The notes beneath the pieces were generated by a model, which was not told the DNA's origin, ran no database searches, and was given only the letters and a program-made list of their open reading frames with translations. This document shows, in pieces, positions 45,530-56,800 of a DNA stretch of 64,000 nucleotides; the stretch's first letter is position 1; every line of letters begins with the position of its first letter. Origin of the DNA: Acanthaster planci (Eukaryota; Echinodermata; Asteroidea; Valvatida; Acanthasteridae); NCBI RefSeq assembly GCF_001949145.1, contig NW_019091489.1, positions 256,823 through 320,822 of the forward strand, written 5' to 3'. The translations under genes and the position numbers were made by a program.

Positions 45530-47200
45530 TTAAATGAATGCCTTGAAAATGTAGACTTCTAGTGAAAGAATGCCTAAAAAATTCACAATTTCAGTGAATG
45601 CCTCAAACTTCAGACTTTGAATGAATGACGAAAATGCATGCAGACTAATTCAGGCTATGAATGAATGACTTCAAAATTCAAACTTACCAAGACGAGGGGT
45701 GGAACACAATTTTATCGCCATATTTCGATATTGCTTTGAAACATTTGGAATTGCCTATTTTTGGAATAAAAGTGAAATGTCAATAAATTTGGTTGTCCTC
45801 CACTCCTGAGGACAACCAGAGCACACAACCAGTGGCCTATTCACATGGTCCGCAAGCCCTCTCTGTTTCAGCTAGTACTGCTAGTTGGTATAATGCCAGT
45901 TTTCTCAGCCATATATGTTCATGCATTTATCTTTACAGTGTCATGAAGTTTTTAATGAAGTACAAATTTTGGATGATTTAGGCATTCTGTTGGCGACATC
46001 ACTGGGCAAAAAATAGAGCACAAACAAAATTAGTACTGCTAACATGATTACTTCAGACTTCCAATGGCAGACTCAGAGTTTGAGTTACTCACTTGAAAAT
46101 TCAAAGTTTGAGTGAATAACTTGAAAATTCTGACTTGGAGTGAATGACTCAAAATTCAGACTTCCAAGTTGGGCTTTGAGTGAATTACAAGAAAATTCAG
46201 ACTTTGATAGAATTGTACTATTAAAAGTATTTCTCCCACAAATTTCATTGGTTTCCTAAAATATTGTACAAACTTTTTTCTCCTAAATTAATCAAGAATG
46301 GGAACTAGGACTCCTCCCTTTATGCCATTAAAATTGATAAAGCAGTAATAAGATTTGGCATATTGATGAGCTATGTACTGAATTAAAACTGGAATTGGAC
46401 TCTGTAAAAAAAAGAAACAGAATGCAACAAAAGAGGCGGTTATATTATACTTAACACTAAAAGCCCAGTTGCAAGCAGCAAATGAGAAACGAAGTGTCGT
46501 ATTCTCAAGCTGACCAAAAATCAAAGATTTAAAACCAGTTTTCAACTAGGAATGAAATTTATTCAGCGCTCCATTCAAGGAAGGGGAACCTGAGCGTCAA
46601 GTCAACTCCTGCCCAATGGACTACAAATTTTGTCCTGTCTCTTTCTTCTTCCTACGTTGAAGTTTTATAAAAATACAAGTACATTACATCTGACTGGAAT
46701 TTACCTGTGAGGATAATGGTGAAAAATTACCTTCAGGCAGCCAAATTTACAGTGTTTGCATTACAATTAAATCATAAAGGAAAGATGCTTGAAAGTTATT
46801 TGAAAATAACCAGATACTCAACATTGCAATTACATGTTTACACATTCTGGGGAATAAACGTTGTTGAAAAAAGTCCTTACTCAGACACTTTTTGGCAGGT
46901 GGTACACACAAACAGGTTTTAATTTTCAAGTTATTCCCTTAAAGTCTGAACCTTTGAGTCATTCACTAGAAACCTGAATATTTGAGTCTTCCACTCGAAT
47001 TCTAAAGTTTTCGAGTCATTCATTCACATTCTAAAGTTTTGAGAAATTCATTCTCTGAATTGTCAAGTCATTGACTCAAAGTCTGAATTCAAGTTGTTCA
47101 CTCAAAATCTTAATTGAAATCTTAAGTTTTGAGTCATTCACGAGTTCTTAAGGCATATGCTGAAAGTCTTTAAATTTTCAAGACATTCATTAAAGACTAG
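45530..47200. repeat. Degenerate array of about 28-bp units, direct and inverted
   Basis: Units of the form GAATGACTTCAAAATTCA and CAGACTTTGAATGAATGA recur at 45530-45685 and 46075-46215. The opposite strand form TTTGAGTCATTCACT... TCTAAAGTTTTCGAGTCATT recurs at 46930-47190. Arms flank about 700 bases of ordinary sequence and could form a very long imperfect hairpin. Confidence 0.7.
45790..45840 (+). repeat. Truncated hammerhead-like fragment
   Basis: CACTCCTGAGGACAACCAGA followed by GCACAC matches the minus-strand motif of the 40.5 kb block (CACTCCTGAGGATGACCAGA, GCACAC) and then diverges before GAAA. GGTTGTCCTC/GAGGACAACC also makes a 10-bp hairpin. Confidence 0.55.
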
Positions 47201-47989
47201 AAAATTAAAGTACATTGTTTAAACTGGAAACTCTAAAAAAGTAACTCTTGTTTTCCTTTGGACAAAACCTTGCCCTCAAACCTTTCCTGGTGCCCTGCTG
47301 CCTGTCGATACACTGTCATTCTGAGTAATCTTCAGCATGTATATTTTCTTCCATGCTTGATTAAATGTGTGCTGCCTTTTTTCTTTGTTTTGGAGAGGAT
47401 TTATTGGCTTTTAATATTAAAGTCAGACACATTCAAACACACAAAAATAAGCCCCAGCCTTCTTGACACAAGGACCATGCAAACACAAATTCCACATGTG
47501 GAGTATATCTTCACATGTCCAAGCCTACATATGCTGTACCAGTACATGTACATGACACTCCTCCCCACAGAAATGTGGGCAAGGTGTGATATTGTATACA
47601 ACACCAAACAGCACTGAATATGCAAATTTCCTTTGTGCCTGATTCTGTTCTCTAAAATTTTGATCAACCGTAGTGCGCCTTCTAGACCCATGATGCACAG
47701 CGGAGTACAGAGCAAATAGTGGGGAGCATGAGAAGGATCCGCCTGTTTGTGCAGGTTTTGATAGCGGACCTCGCGCATTTTTCTGTGGGGAAGGAGTCTT
47801 CTGCTGCCATCCTATCCCAAAAAGTCACTAAATATGCAGAGAAGCTCCACTTCCCAGAGGAAGGTTAAGACAAGGATGCACTACATGAGAGAGAGAAGTG
47901 TGTGGTTAGAGTTAAATACATGTATATAATCATAGGATGAATAGCTATAATGCATTCACCAGGCAGTGGAGCTGTTAGGTACATGTAGT

Positions 47990-48290
47990 TCAAGTGTCAG
48001 CCCATCCCAATGAGGAACCCCTCTGCATTGGTGTGACTGACGCCAGGACCACCTTGCCATGTAAGCAGTCTCTTTGTAGGACATCAGTGAGGTAGCATGA
48101 GGTGAACATCAATGGGGACTTCCAGCTTGCTGCTTTACACATCTCTTCCATTGGGACATCCCAGAAATAGGCCCATGAGGTAGAAACAACACGGATGTCA
48201 TGGGCCCTGATGACGTGTCGAGTCTTATTGTCTGAAATGTTTGGCCACTCCGAGTTGGCAAACTTGATGGCCAAGACAGCCCATTTAGCT
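47990..48290 (-). pseudogene. DIRS copy D tyrosine recombinase remnant
   Basis: The minus strand reads RHVIRAHDIRVVSTSWAYFW then MEEMCKAASWKSPLMFTSCY followed by LTDVL. HDIR provides the His-x-x-Arg pair and SCYL the nucleophile Tyr, aligned with HDVR and ECYL of copy B. Only this C-terminal third is clearly open; the N-terminal part with the first arginine is degraded toward 48.7 kb. Confidence 0.85.
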
Positions 48291-49339
48291 ATTGTGTCTC
48301 AGCATGATGTGGCTTTATTGCCACAATGAACAGTTGTGATGTCTTACCTCTCAGTTTCTTGGTTTTTGCAAGGTACTATTTAAGAGTTCTCACTGGGCAT
48401 CATGGTTTGTTGTCTGGAGTCCTGGTGTGTTTGGTTATTTCTGGGAAAAAAATGTCAGGAAGATGAAAAGCGGCCGACCGGTTCTTGGTGAGGAAACCTA
48501 GAGCTGGGATGAGGCGGGTGCCATGGCGTTCCCACCTAATGTGGCCTTCAGTAATGGAAAGTGCTTTCAGCTCGCTGCCTCGGCATGAGGTAGTAACCGC
48601 TAGTGGGAAGGCTAGCTTTTATGGAGTGAGGGGCTCTAAAAGGAGAACCAGTGAGGAGATGGAGGATGGCTGAAAAGTCCCAGGAGGGAAGCAGTCTCTA
48701 GGTAGGGGACACTGTATAAACATTCCCTGGAGGAGATGATTGAGTGTGTGATTATTGGACACAGACGAACTATCGAGGAAGCTCTCATGTATGGCTGCGA
48801 TGGTGGACTGGTAGCTCCCGATGGTTGCTACTTGTGCAGGCTTGATTTGAATAGAAACATGAAAAAATTGGCAATGACAGTCAAAGGAGCTTTAGTTGGG
48901 GCAAGACCTCGCTCGGTACACCATAAAGTAAAATGTCGTATTCTGCTATTGTACATGTACACGCTTCATATTGATTGGCATTGGCTTCTTGCGGCCATCT
49001 AGGCAATTGCCTCGGAAAGTCCTGAAAAAAGTCCAGAAGGGCAGGTGTAAGGACACTGGATGAAGATTAAGTATGTCCGACTTCACTTGGTGAAGGAGAT
49101 CTGGTGTGGCAGGCAGGTTTCGGCAGGGAAACCAAACTGTAAAGGTCAGAATGGAGCAATGAGAAGTACCCCACAGCGCTCCTGTTCGATCGTTGTTGCC
49201 CAGGCCAGAGGGTGATAAAATCTGGTGTAGAACACTAGCAGCTGGGCATTCTCTACTGAGGCAACAAGCTTGATGTTCAGCTTTTCAACTTCGGCAAAGA
49301 TATGTTCCACCGCACTGGTGTGTAGTGTCTACTCTTTCG

Positions 49340-50405
49340 GTTAAACTGAGAGAGAGCATCTGTGATGGAATTATTGACTCCCAGGATGTGGGTCACCTGG
49401 AGTTTGATTCCATGGTTTAGCACCCAAATGAACATTTGTCTAGTCAGGAGGCAAGAGTGAGTTGAACGAGTCTATAAGGATGCGGTTCGATCAAAAGAAC
49501 TTCAGCACACCGAATGCTGCTTGGAGTTCTAGGACATTGATATGACTCCCTTGAAATTGGGGTTCCCAATGTTTGAAGTGGCAGCAAGGAGGCTCACTAC
49601 CCCAGGAGGGATGTGTCCAGGGTTATCGCTATCTCTGGAGTTGCCTTTGGGAAGGGAACCCCAGGGGAGAGATGATCTTTCACCATGCCACCACTGGAGG
49701 TGCGGGCAGATGAAGTTCGTTACAGGAACGGGAAGGTTGATGGAGTCCCACTTGATGGAGTCTGAAGAATGTTAGGAGGTGGAGCAGCAGGGGACGGATC
49801 TATAGTCAACAGAGGGGGATGAGATCCACCATGCTGGCCATCAATCCGAGAAGGCAGAGCCAAGCCCGAGAGGGGGCCAACCGCTCGGAGGAAAAGATCC
49901 TGATGCATTCCAGAAGGTTGTTGGTGTGTTTGGTTTTCAGCAAAATATATCCCTTGGCAGTAATCAAAAACCACGCCAAGGTATGTTGGGTACTATGTTG
50001 GGGCGGGCTTTGACTTCTTGTGGTTGATGATGAGCCTGAGGTGACTCGTGAGGTCGCATGTTTGGCGAGTAGAAGCCGCTGTTTCAGTGTATGTTCTGCT
50101 GACGATAAGTCAGTTGTCAAGGTATTGGAACAGCACGCGACATCATGCTTTTGAAGATAAGTTGCTACGATTTTCACCTCTCTGGTGAACACCCTTGGAG
50201 AGGTGGAGAGGCCAAAAAGAAGAGCTGTAAACTCAAACAGGTTCCTGTTGTATAGAAAATGAAAGAACTTCTTGTCTTGAAGGTGGATCGGGATGCCCAA
50301 CATGGGATTGGAAGAGACTGGATTAATGTCCAGAGGATTTCCATGTGAAATTTCCTTGGACAGACAAACTTGTTCAAAGGCTTGAGGTTGATTAGGGGTC
50401 TCCAT
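49340..50405 (-). pseudogene. DIRS copy D RT and RNase H remnant
   Basis: From 50405 downward on the minus strand: EISHGNPLDINPVSSNPMLG, FHFLYNRNLFEFTALLFGLS then TSPRVFTREVK, the FGLSTSPRVFT motif of DIRS reverse transcriptases. The usual YxDD that should follow about 25 residues later is lost to a frame change. Near 49380-49440 VTHILGVNNSITDALSQ is the RNase H end. Confidence 0.83.
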
Positions 50406-50409
50406 TTGC

Positions 50410-51086
50410 CTAGGTTTTTCTTCGGTGGGAGAAAGAAGGTCGAGATGAAGCCCTTGTTCCCGAGTGATATGGGGACTCAGCGAATGACTTTTTTCTGAAG
50501 GAGGCGTGCAAGGAGGCCTCAGTCATAGATGACGTAGAGGGCAGGCACAGTATCTGGGTCATGTCCCTCTGAAGAAGACATAGTTGAGCCTCTGAGGGTG
50601 TAAGACTAGCAGCGGAGGGAAATTCTTTGCAAGATGTGTTGTGTTTGGCTTGTGGTTGGTTCATGGTGTACTCGAAGGACATCCAAGCCTGTATAACAAG
50701 CAGGACCCAGAACAGGTGTGAAGAGTGTCCGGTATCTGGACTGGAGGGAGGAATGTAGTTATCCTGAGTGGGCTGGAATGCAACCAGGAGATGTGGACAA
50801 GGTTCCACAGGTAGTGGGTCAGGGTCTGGAGCAGTTGCCAGGGGCACAGGTGTAGGGCTGAGGCTGACAATGGGGGAGTGGCCTGGCAAGGTGAAGTGTC
50901 AGAGTCAGGGCTGAGTGAACCCAATGAAAAAGTGTCTAAAAATAGTGCCTCAGGGCACAGGGCGGTCAGTGTAGCCAGTGCGGGAGGCTTAGGGCTATCC
51001 CTGTTTAAGCCTTTGTGGGCCATACTGGTAGATGCATGTACTGCTCGGTAGGCTGAAGTGAAGACCGCTGCTGTAGACCTATTCAA
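50410..51086 (-). pseudogene. DIRS copy D gag-like remnant
   Basis: Pro/Ser/Thr-rich open minus-strand pieces upstream of RT, including LSPTPVPLATAPDPDPLPVE. Position and composition suit a gag linker; no motif confirms it. Confidence 0.45.
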
Positions 51087-51581
51087 CGTGAAGCTTGCTC
51101 AAGGGGAGCTGAGCGTTTGCACCGCACCCACTACAGTTTAGTCCCCTGAGAGTGGCAGGTGGCTGGCCCAGAACCCAACAGAACCTGAGCGGTCAGATGG
51201 GTGTGGCTTGTAGGTGGAGAGCAGACCACCACAGCAGACCGTAACAACAGACCGTGTTGTTCCGATAGAACCACGAGGGCATCTGAGCAATCAGATCGCA
51301 CACAATACAGCTCAGTTGCCTGTGGGTGGTGGTTGGTTAACCCTGGTTCCGAACCAGAACTTGTGCCAGTTGGAGTGGACTGTGAGCACCATAATCACGA
51401 GTATCAAACTTGATCAAACTACTGAATGATCACAGTCGGTCTTTGGGAAGACTGGGGAACGCTGATCGCGTTAAGCCCCCAACTGTCCCAGGTTGCCCAG
51501 TTGATCCTATACCATCTGTATACAATAACTCATGGCCAGTATACAGTTGGTACCCGTTGTGAATGATAGGGTGACTATTAA

Positions 51582-52205
51582 CCACTTCGTGCCGGGGCAA
51601 TTTTCAACATTGAGGATGCTGGGCCGGCATGACTATCATTTTTTCCGTTTTCAAAATCCTTCAACAATTCATCATTTNNNNNNNNNNNNNNNNNNNNNNN
51701 NNNNNNNNNNNNNNNNNNNNNNNNNNNNNNNNNNNNNNNNNNNNNNNNNNNNNNNNNNNNNNNNNNNNNNNNNNNNNNNNNNNNNNNNNNNNNNNNNNNN
51801 NNNNNNNNNNNNNNNNNNNNNNNNNNNNNNNNNNNNNNNNNNNNNNNNNNNNNNNNNNNNNNNNNNNNNNNNNNNNNNNNNNNNNNNNNNNNNNNNNNNN
51901 NNNNNNNNNNNNNNNNNNNNNNNNNNNNNNNNNNNNNNNNNNNNNNNNNNNNNNNNNNNNNNNNNNNNNNNNNNNNNNNNNNNNNNNNNNNNNNNNNNNN
52001 NNNNNNNNNNNNNNNNNNNNNNNNNNNNNNNNNNNNNNNNNNNNNNNNNGAAAGTGAAAAATGCCGGTAATGCCCAGCAGCCTGGTCTTTTGTTCGGAGT
52101 ACGGTCTTTTGTTACAGGGCCCTGTTTCCTTTTTCCGACTTCAGAGACCCCGGCCACACATATAAACCATACGGCTCCGATTTCGGAGTCTCCGGCTGGT
52201 AGTGG
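51582..52205. mobile_element. TTAA-target element copy 5, interrupted by a gap
   Basis: TTAA borders lie at 51578-51581 and 52206-52209. The left end CCACTTCGTGCCGGGGCAAT and right end CCGGCTGGTAGTGG are inverted. Outer parts match the 61.2 kb copy closely, for example GGTCTTTTGTTCGGAGTACG. The middle is 372 N. Confidence 0.85.
51678..52049. other. Assembly gap (372 N)
   Basis: N run inside a TTAA-target element. The 61.2 kb copy predicts about 330 bases of repeat here. Confidence 0.99.
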
Positions 52206-52209
52206 TTAA

Positions 52210-52993
52210 GATTACAACCACAGTTCTCTTTCATCTCGCTGATCATGAATGGATGCAATGTTAAAGAGGAGAACACTGTTGCCGTGTTTTACTGTTTTCT
52301 CAACAAGTACACACTGTGCGAACTGAAACTTACCAAAAAACCTTAACAAGAACCAAACTATGACAATACCTTTAATCAACCATCTTTTTATCATTTCATT
52401 TTGTAATTTATAACATTTGTGGAATGGCAGAACTCAGCAACATCTGGGAAAACTTGTGCATAAAATTGGGATCATGTTAGACATAGCTGAATGTGTGCGA
52501 GAATGGTGTTCAGTATTGGGTCTGTTCTTTTTACCTTGTGTTTTTCCTACAAATGGCTTTTAAAACTACAGCTGGGTGTCAGTAAAAATGTAATAGAATA
52601 ATTCACCAAGCGTTTAAAGCCAAAAGAAGCTATCACATGATAGTACATGTACTACTAAATACTAAATTTAAAAAATCTTTAAAATGAATGGGAAAAAATG
52701 TACATTTTTGAACAAATTTGATCTAAAATCAAAAACAAAACCAACCAAGTGGTGATTTTTCTGCAAACTATGACTGCCTATGCAAATTGTATAAAATAAG
52801 AATGGTCTATAGAGATGTTATACTGTACAGCAAATTTGAAGTTTGACTGTTTTTGAATAAAAAACTGAAGCTACAATGGTCTAAAAATGTCATATTCCAA
52901 TCTTCTAACAAGCCTAATAAATAAACTTATCATAAACACCCACTGTGACAGACATGACGCAATGCAAAGAATTACAGCAATAAATCCACTTAC
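52210..52993. other. CEP104 intron, nothing recognised
   Basis: AT-rich sequence without supported features. Confidence 0.4.
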
Positions 52994-53161
52994 AGCAAAG
53001 ACCTTATCCTTCAGTCCCTTTGATGAGAGGAAGACTGAAGCTCTCAGCATGTTACGCAATTCATCTTTGTCAATAGTTTCTACTTCATTCTCCAGTTTTT
53101 GCTTTACTTCTCCCAAGGCTTCTTCTCGAAATGTCCAGTTTTTGGAGAATAGTTTGGAAAC
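52994..53161 (-). CDS. CEP104: CEP104 exon, TOG domain part 1
   Basis: The exon has exactly 56 codons, phase 0 on both sides, with acceptor CTGCAG and donor GCT|GTAAGT. The peptide contains the motif NWTFREEAL, matching TWSYREDAL of human CEP104, and RNMLRASVFL, matching KNTLRASVFL. In TOG domains the W-x-x-R-E-x-A-L element is the conserved first helix pair, and its Trp and Arg lie on the tubulin-binding side. The match continues without a gap across the splice to the exon at 43873. The intron that follows is about 9.1 kb and holds a DIRS element and the 45-47 kb repeat array. Confidence 0.96.
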
Positions 53162-53699
53162 CTGCAGAATTGAGAGATTAGCGAGCATATCACTTGGTAT
53201 TATTGACAAATTTCTCAACAATCAGCAACACAAAAGATTATGGCAACAACACCTGACGGGGCATCCAAAGAGGCAAGCCATTTGAAACTTTCTATTTGCT
53301 TATTTGCAATTGGACAAATTTTATAGCCATAAAGTCTGGAAGACACTGTCATTCAACAAAGGAATAACAGTATGTTCAAGAACTGACATCATTTTGATTG
53401 AGACTTGGGCGATACTTCATTTTTGTACAGCGGTATTTATGTTGAAAATACACACAACCCTGCGTGATTTGAACCACAAAGAATGGAATGAAATGAAATG
53501 GTGGTTTTCCTTAATTTTAAAAAGATTCTACAAACATTCTGAACACATCAGCAAGAATCAGCAAGAATTATTTATGGTATTTATGGACTGGTAGTAGGTA
53601 TTATTCGGTACTGGAAAAAATACACCTCGTTTTGGTACGGTAATATCAGAAACTGTCCAAGCCTGTTGTGAGCAACTGAGGTTGTGGAAGGATTCTTAC

Positions 53700-53877
53700 C
53701 AGTTCTTGTCCAAATATTTCAATAGCTGCTGCAGCTTGCCTTAGGGTATTTTCACTCATTGGTTCTACATGCTCAGACTGTACTCCTCCAGCCACAACAG
53801 AGTCATTCACAGCTTCACCTCTCTCTGCAGCATCATCTTGGTCAGATTGACGGTGTGATGGTTCCGTTCCATCATTT
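53700..53877 (-). CDS. CEP104: CEP104 exon, acidic linker and first TOG helix
   Basis: This 178-base exon gives one base that completes a split Gln codon and then 59 codons. The acceptor is TTCACCCAG|A and the donor CTG|GTAAGA. The first half is polar and acidic (NDGTEPSHRQSDQDD), as expected for the disordered linker. The second half, SENTLRQAAAAIEIFGQEL, aligns with the human segment LTEKALREASSAIDVLGETL, which starts the alpha-helical TOG array. The next exon is only 538 bases away, the shortest intron in the window, and joins in phase 0. Alignment with human CEP104 is from memory of the protein, not from a search. Confidence 0.93.
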
Positions 53878-56800
53878 CTGGGTGAACTAAATATATACGT
53901 ACGCAGAAAGAAAGAAGGTCTGCATATTATACTGTATCTTTCAAAAGGATATATACATTGGAACTGGGTACCAATACCTGAATACCTGATTGCTATCAGA
54001 AACCAGTTCCAAACTATGTAACCAGGTACAAGCAACCATGTGGTAACGCTCAAGACAAGGAAAAAGAGTGGTTTTAAAAGGCTTTAGTAAGAAACCTTTA
54101 AGATAAAACAAGGCTAAATGGACTACTACAATGAATTTCATATTTTTCATTCCAAACAAATATGACAAAAACGTACGCAAAATGTTGTACAAAACGATGA
54201 AATAAAGTACAGGTCTGTGACCTTTATGTAATCACACACGATAGCAAAAATGGTAACATTCCATGACAAAGTTCATGTACATGGACATTGCTGCATGATG
54301 ATATGATAATCTTTAAAGCTGCAGTATTATCTGTGCATTCATGTAGAACACAAAAAAGTTCCTCATACCTGGTAGTTGATATGTTTTCATCATAAGATAG
54401 GTAATGAACTATACTCATCAAGCAACTAGCTGACCAACCGCCAGTATCGCACTCTACAGGTATACTATATATCGGGGGCTAAATGGGATATGCCACATGG
54501 GGGCTACTACATCTACACAGCCGTGCATCCATCAATCATTTGTATTCATCTCATCATTACCAATCCCTGAGTTTATTGAAAGGACTGAGTGCCTTCTTTG
54601 TGTCCATCAGCAACTAGTAACTTAACATCCCCTCCCACAAAAAAGTGTACAAAAACTCTCAACAGTGTCTACAGTACCTGTACACCCTTTTTACCTCAAA
54701 TTTGGATAACCTGAAACTCTAGTTACCTCAGTCATACCTCTTTTTCGACAAAAGAATGGAATATTACAATGTGTGTACATTTATTTATTATTTAATTTAT
54801 GCCTGTTCATTCAACAGTGCATTCAGTGTAAATTACAGGATGATTGCCAGTTTCATGAGTTATCATCATACAGCATTCATCTTTTCATGTTAGGACACAC
54901 TGAGCAAGCTACATGTACTAAGCTTGGGGAATCCATGCTGGAAATAGGGTAGAATACATTCCAATTTAGGAAATTGATTCACGATTTCATTTTTCTAAAA
55001 TGGATTCCCAGAATTGATTGATTCCATTCCTGTAAATTTGATTTTACAAAGTTTTGAATGATTTGGAATACGGGCCCAACTTGCATGTCCTGGGCGATTC
55101 CTTAAATAATTGAATACATCAAAACGATTCTATGACTTAAAGAAAACTGGCAGGAAAACAGCTACTTATTGAGTGCTGCTTTGTTTTGTCTGCAGAACCA
55201 CAAAAGGCGCCACACACAAACCACCAGCAGACCAACTACTTCACAATGTTTTCAAACTGAAACATCAGGCAACATCATGTTGAACATGGTTTTCTTGGAA
55301 TGCTTGAAGTCTCGACAAAACACCCTCCTATAGTCTGGGGCAGCAACCAAGAACTAACGATGAGTGCTGACAATAGAGAAATTTGAGCCATTTTCAATTT
55401 TTGCCATCCCACACGCAGTACATCCACACATGATGCCTATGTCTCTGCTCACTTTAGCACTGTGAATATGGCCCAATTCTCCCCCAAACTGGAAATTTAC
55501 AGGATGAATGCTCCACAAATAGCTTAATATGGGTGGTTATGAATCCAATCCATTGGCATAAGGCCTGTGCCAGGTACCTTCGCATTGATATCAAAACCCG
55601 GTTCCTTTTTTTTTTTTCGGGCCGGGTGGCCATAAAAGAAGTAAATAAATTAGGGCAGACTTGCTGAAAAATCCCTGTGCCACTGAAAACCTGGTCCCGT
55701 GGTCAGACATGAAACTTCAGTTCGGCGATCGACAGCTATTTTTTGTTATCTACTAAAATTCACGGGCGATAGGTCACTCTTTACGTGTCATTTCAAATAC
55801 TTCTTCCGACTTAACATTCATATAAAGCTTTGCATCTAATGTCTGCTTAATCAAAATGACTTTTAGAGTTTCCAGGTTTTTTTTTGTTAATTGACCGAAA
55901 ACTGACAGCTTTCCCCATACTTTTCGGATCGCGCGGTGTTACAACGTGAATTTGTAGCTTACTCAACTACACAGGTGCAGCAGAGAAAAAAATGATGTGA
56001 TGGGTTCGTCAACTGTGCAGCGCGGGGAGGGCACCATTGATAGCTCGCTGTACAGTTGAAAAGTTGAGTCAAACCTTATGCAATTTCTTCTTTTGAATTC
56101 ATTGGAATTCTTATTTTGATCTAATTTTCCCAAAATTAAGAAATTCTATATTAAAAAAGCAACTTTTTACAATGGTTCTGGCTGAAAATGGATTTTCCAC
56201 ATGGTACCTATTTATTCGTGAAGATGTTTCTGTCTCAATCCTAAACTGATCCAGAACAAGGAAAGGTGTCGTCATTTCTGTCGATCCTGTGAGTCCAAAT
56301 AATATCTCCAAAACACAAAGTTGACTTCTGACTCTATTTCACTTGAATATGAGGATTTTTGTAGTTGCAATCTTATTGAATAATTTTCACAATCCGGAAC
56401 TAAGAAGATGATTGTACCAAACCTACATGAACAAGAGACCGAAGGAATTTTGTCTTCTGAGGTGGAGGCGCTGTTGATGTACACTTGCATGACTGTATTT
56501 GTAATTTTCAAACCGTTAGCCTAAATGACTTTTGTTCGGAAGTGGTGGTGCTTACTGTTTGAGTTCAGAGTATTTTTGTCAAATAAAACAGTACGAATGA
56601 AAACTACTTTATGTCAGGATTGACGACGAAGCAAGAGTGGACTGTGTAATATACATGTACAAGCGGTACTGAGATTCCACACGGCGTACTGTAAGTTGTG
56701 GTCATGCACATATTGTGCAGATGATCAGCCTCTTATTATTAGCTGGTAACCAAAGCACTGAATGTATTCTATAAACCCAAAGAGTCAAGAACCAGTTTAA

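Larger units (their letters stand above)
47600..51530 (-). mobile_element. DIRS-type retrotransposon, copy D
   Basis: The left terminal repeat starts near 47600 (ACACCAAACAGCACTGAATA) and matches copy C over ATGCAAATTTCCTTTG, GATCAACCG and CCCATGATGCA. An internal complementary region at 47770-47850 has CTATCCCAAAAAGTCACTAA and matches the outer flank (TTTCTGTGGGG/CCCCACAGAAA). Minus-strand order is gag-like, RT, RNase H, recombinase. No matching right terminal repeat was found before the TTAA-target element at 51582, so that end is lost or lies elsewhere. Confidence 0.8.

Noticed and set aside
51532-52209. Long open frames across 51.5-52.2 kb
   Set aside because: They are open only because 372 N are read through; the flanks belong to a TTAA-target element.
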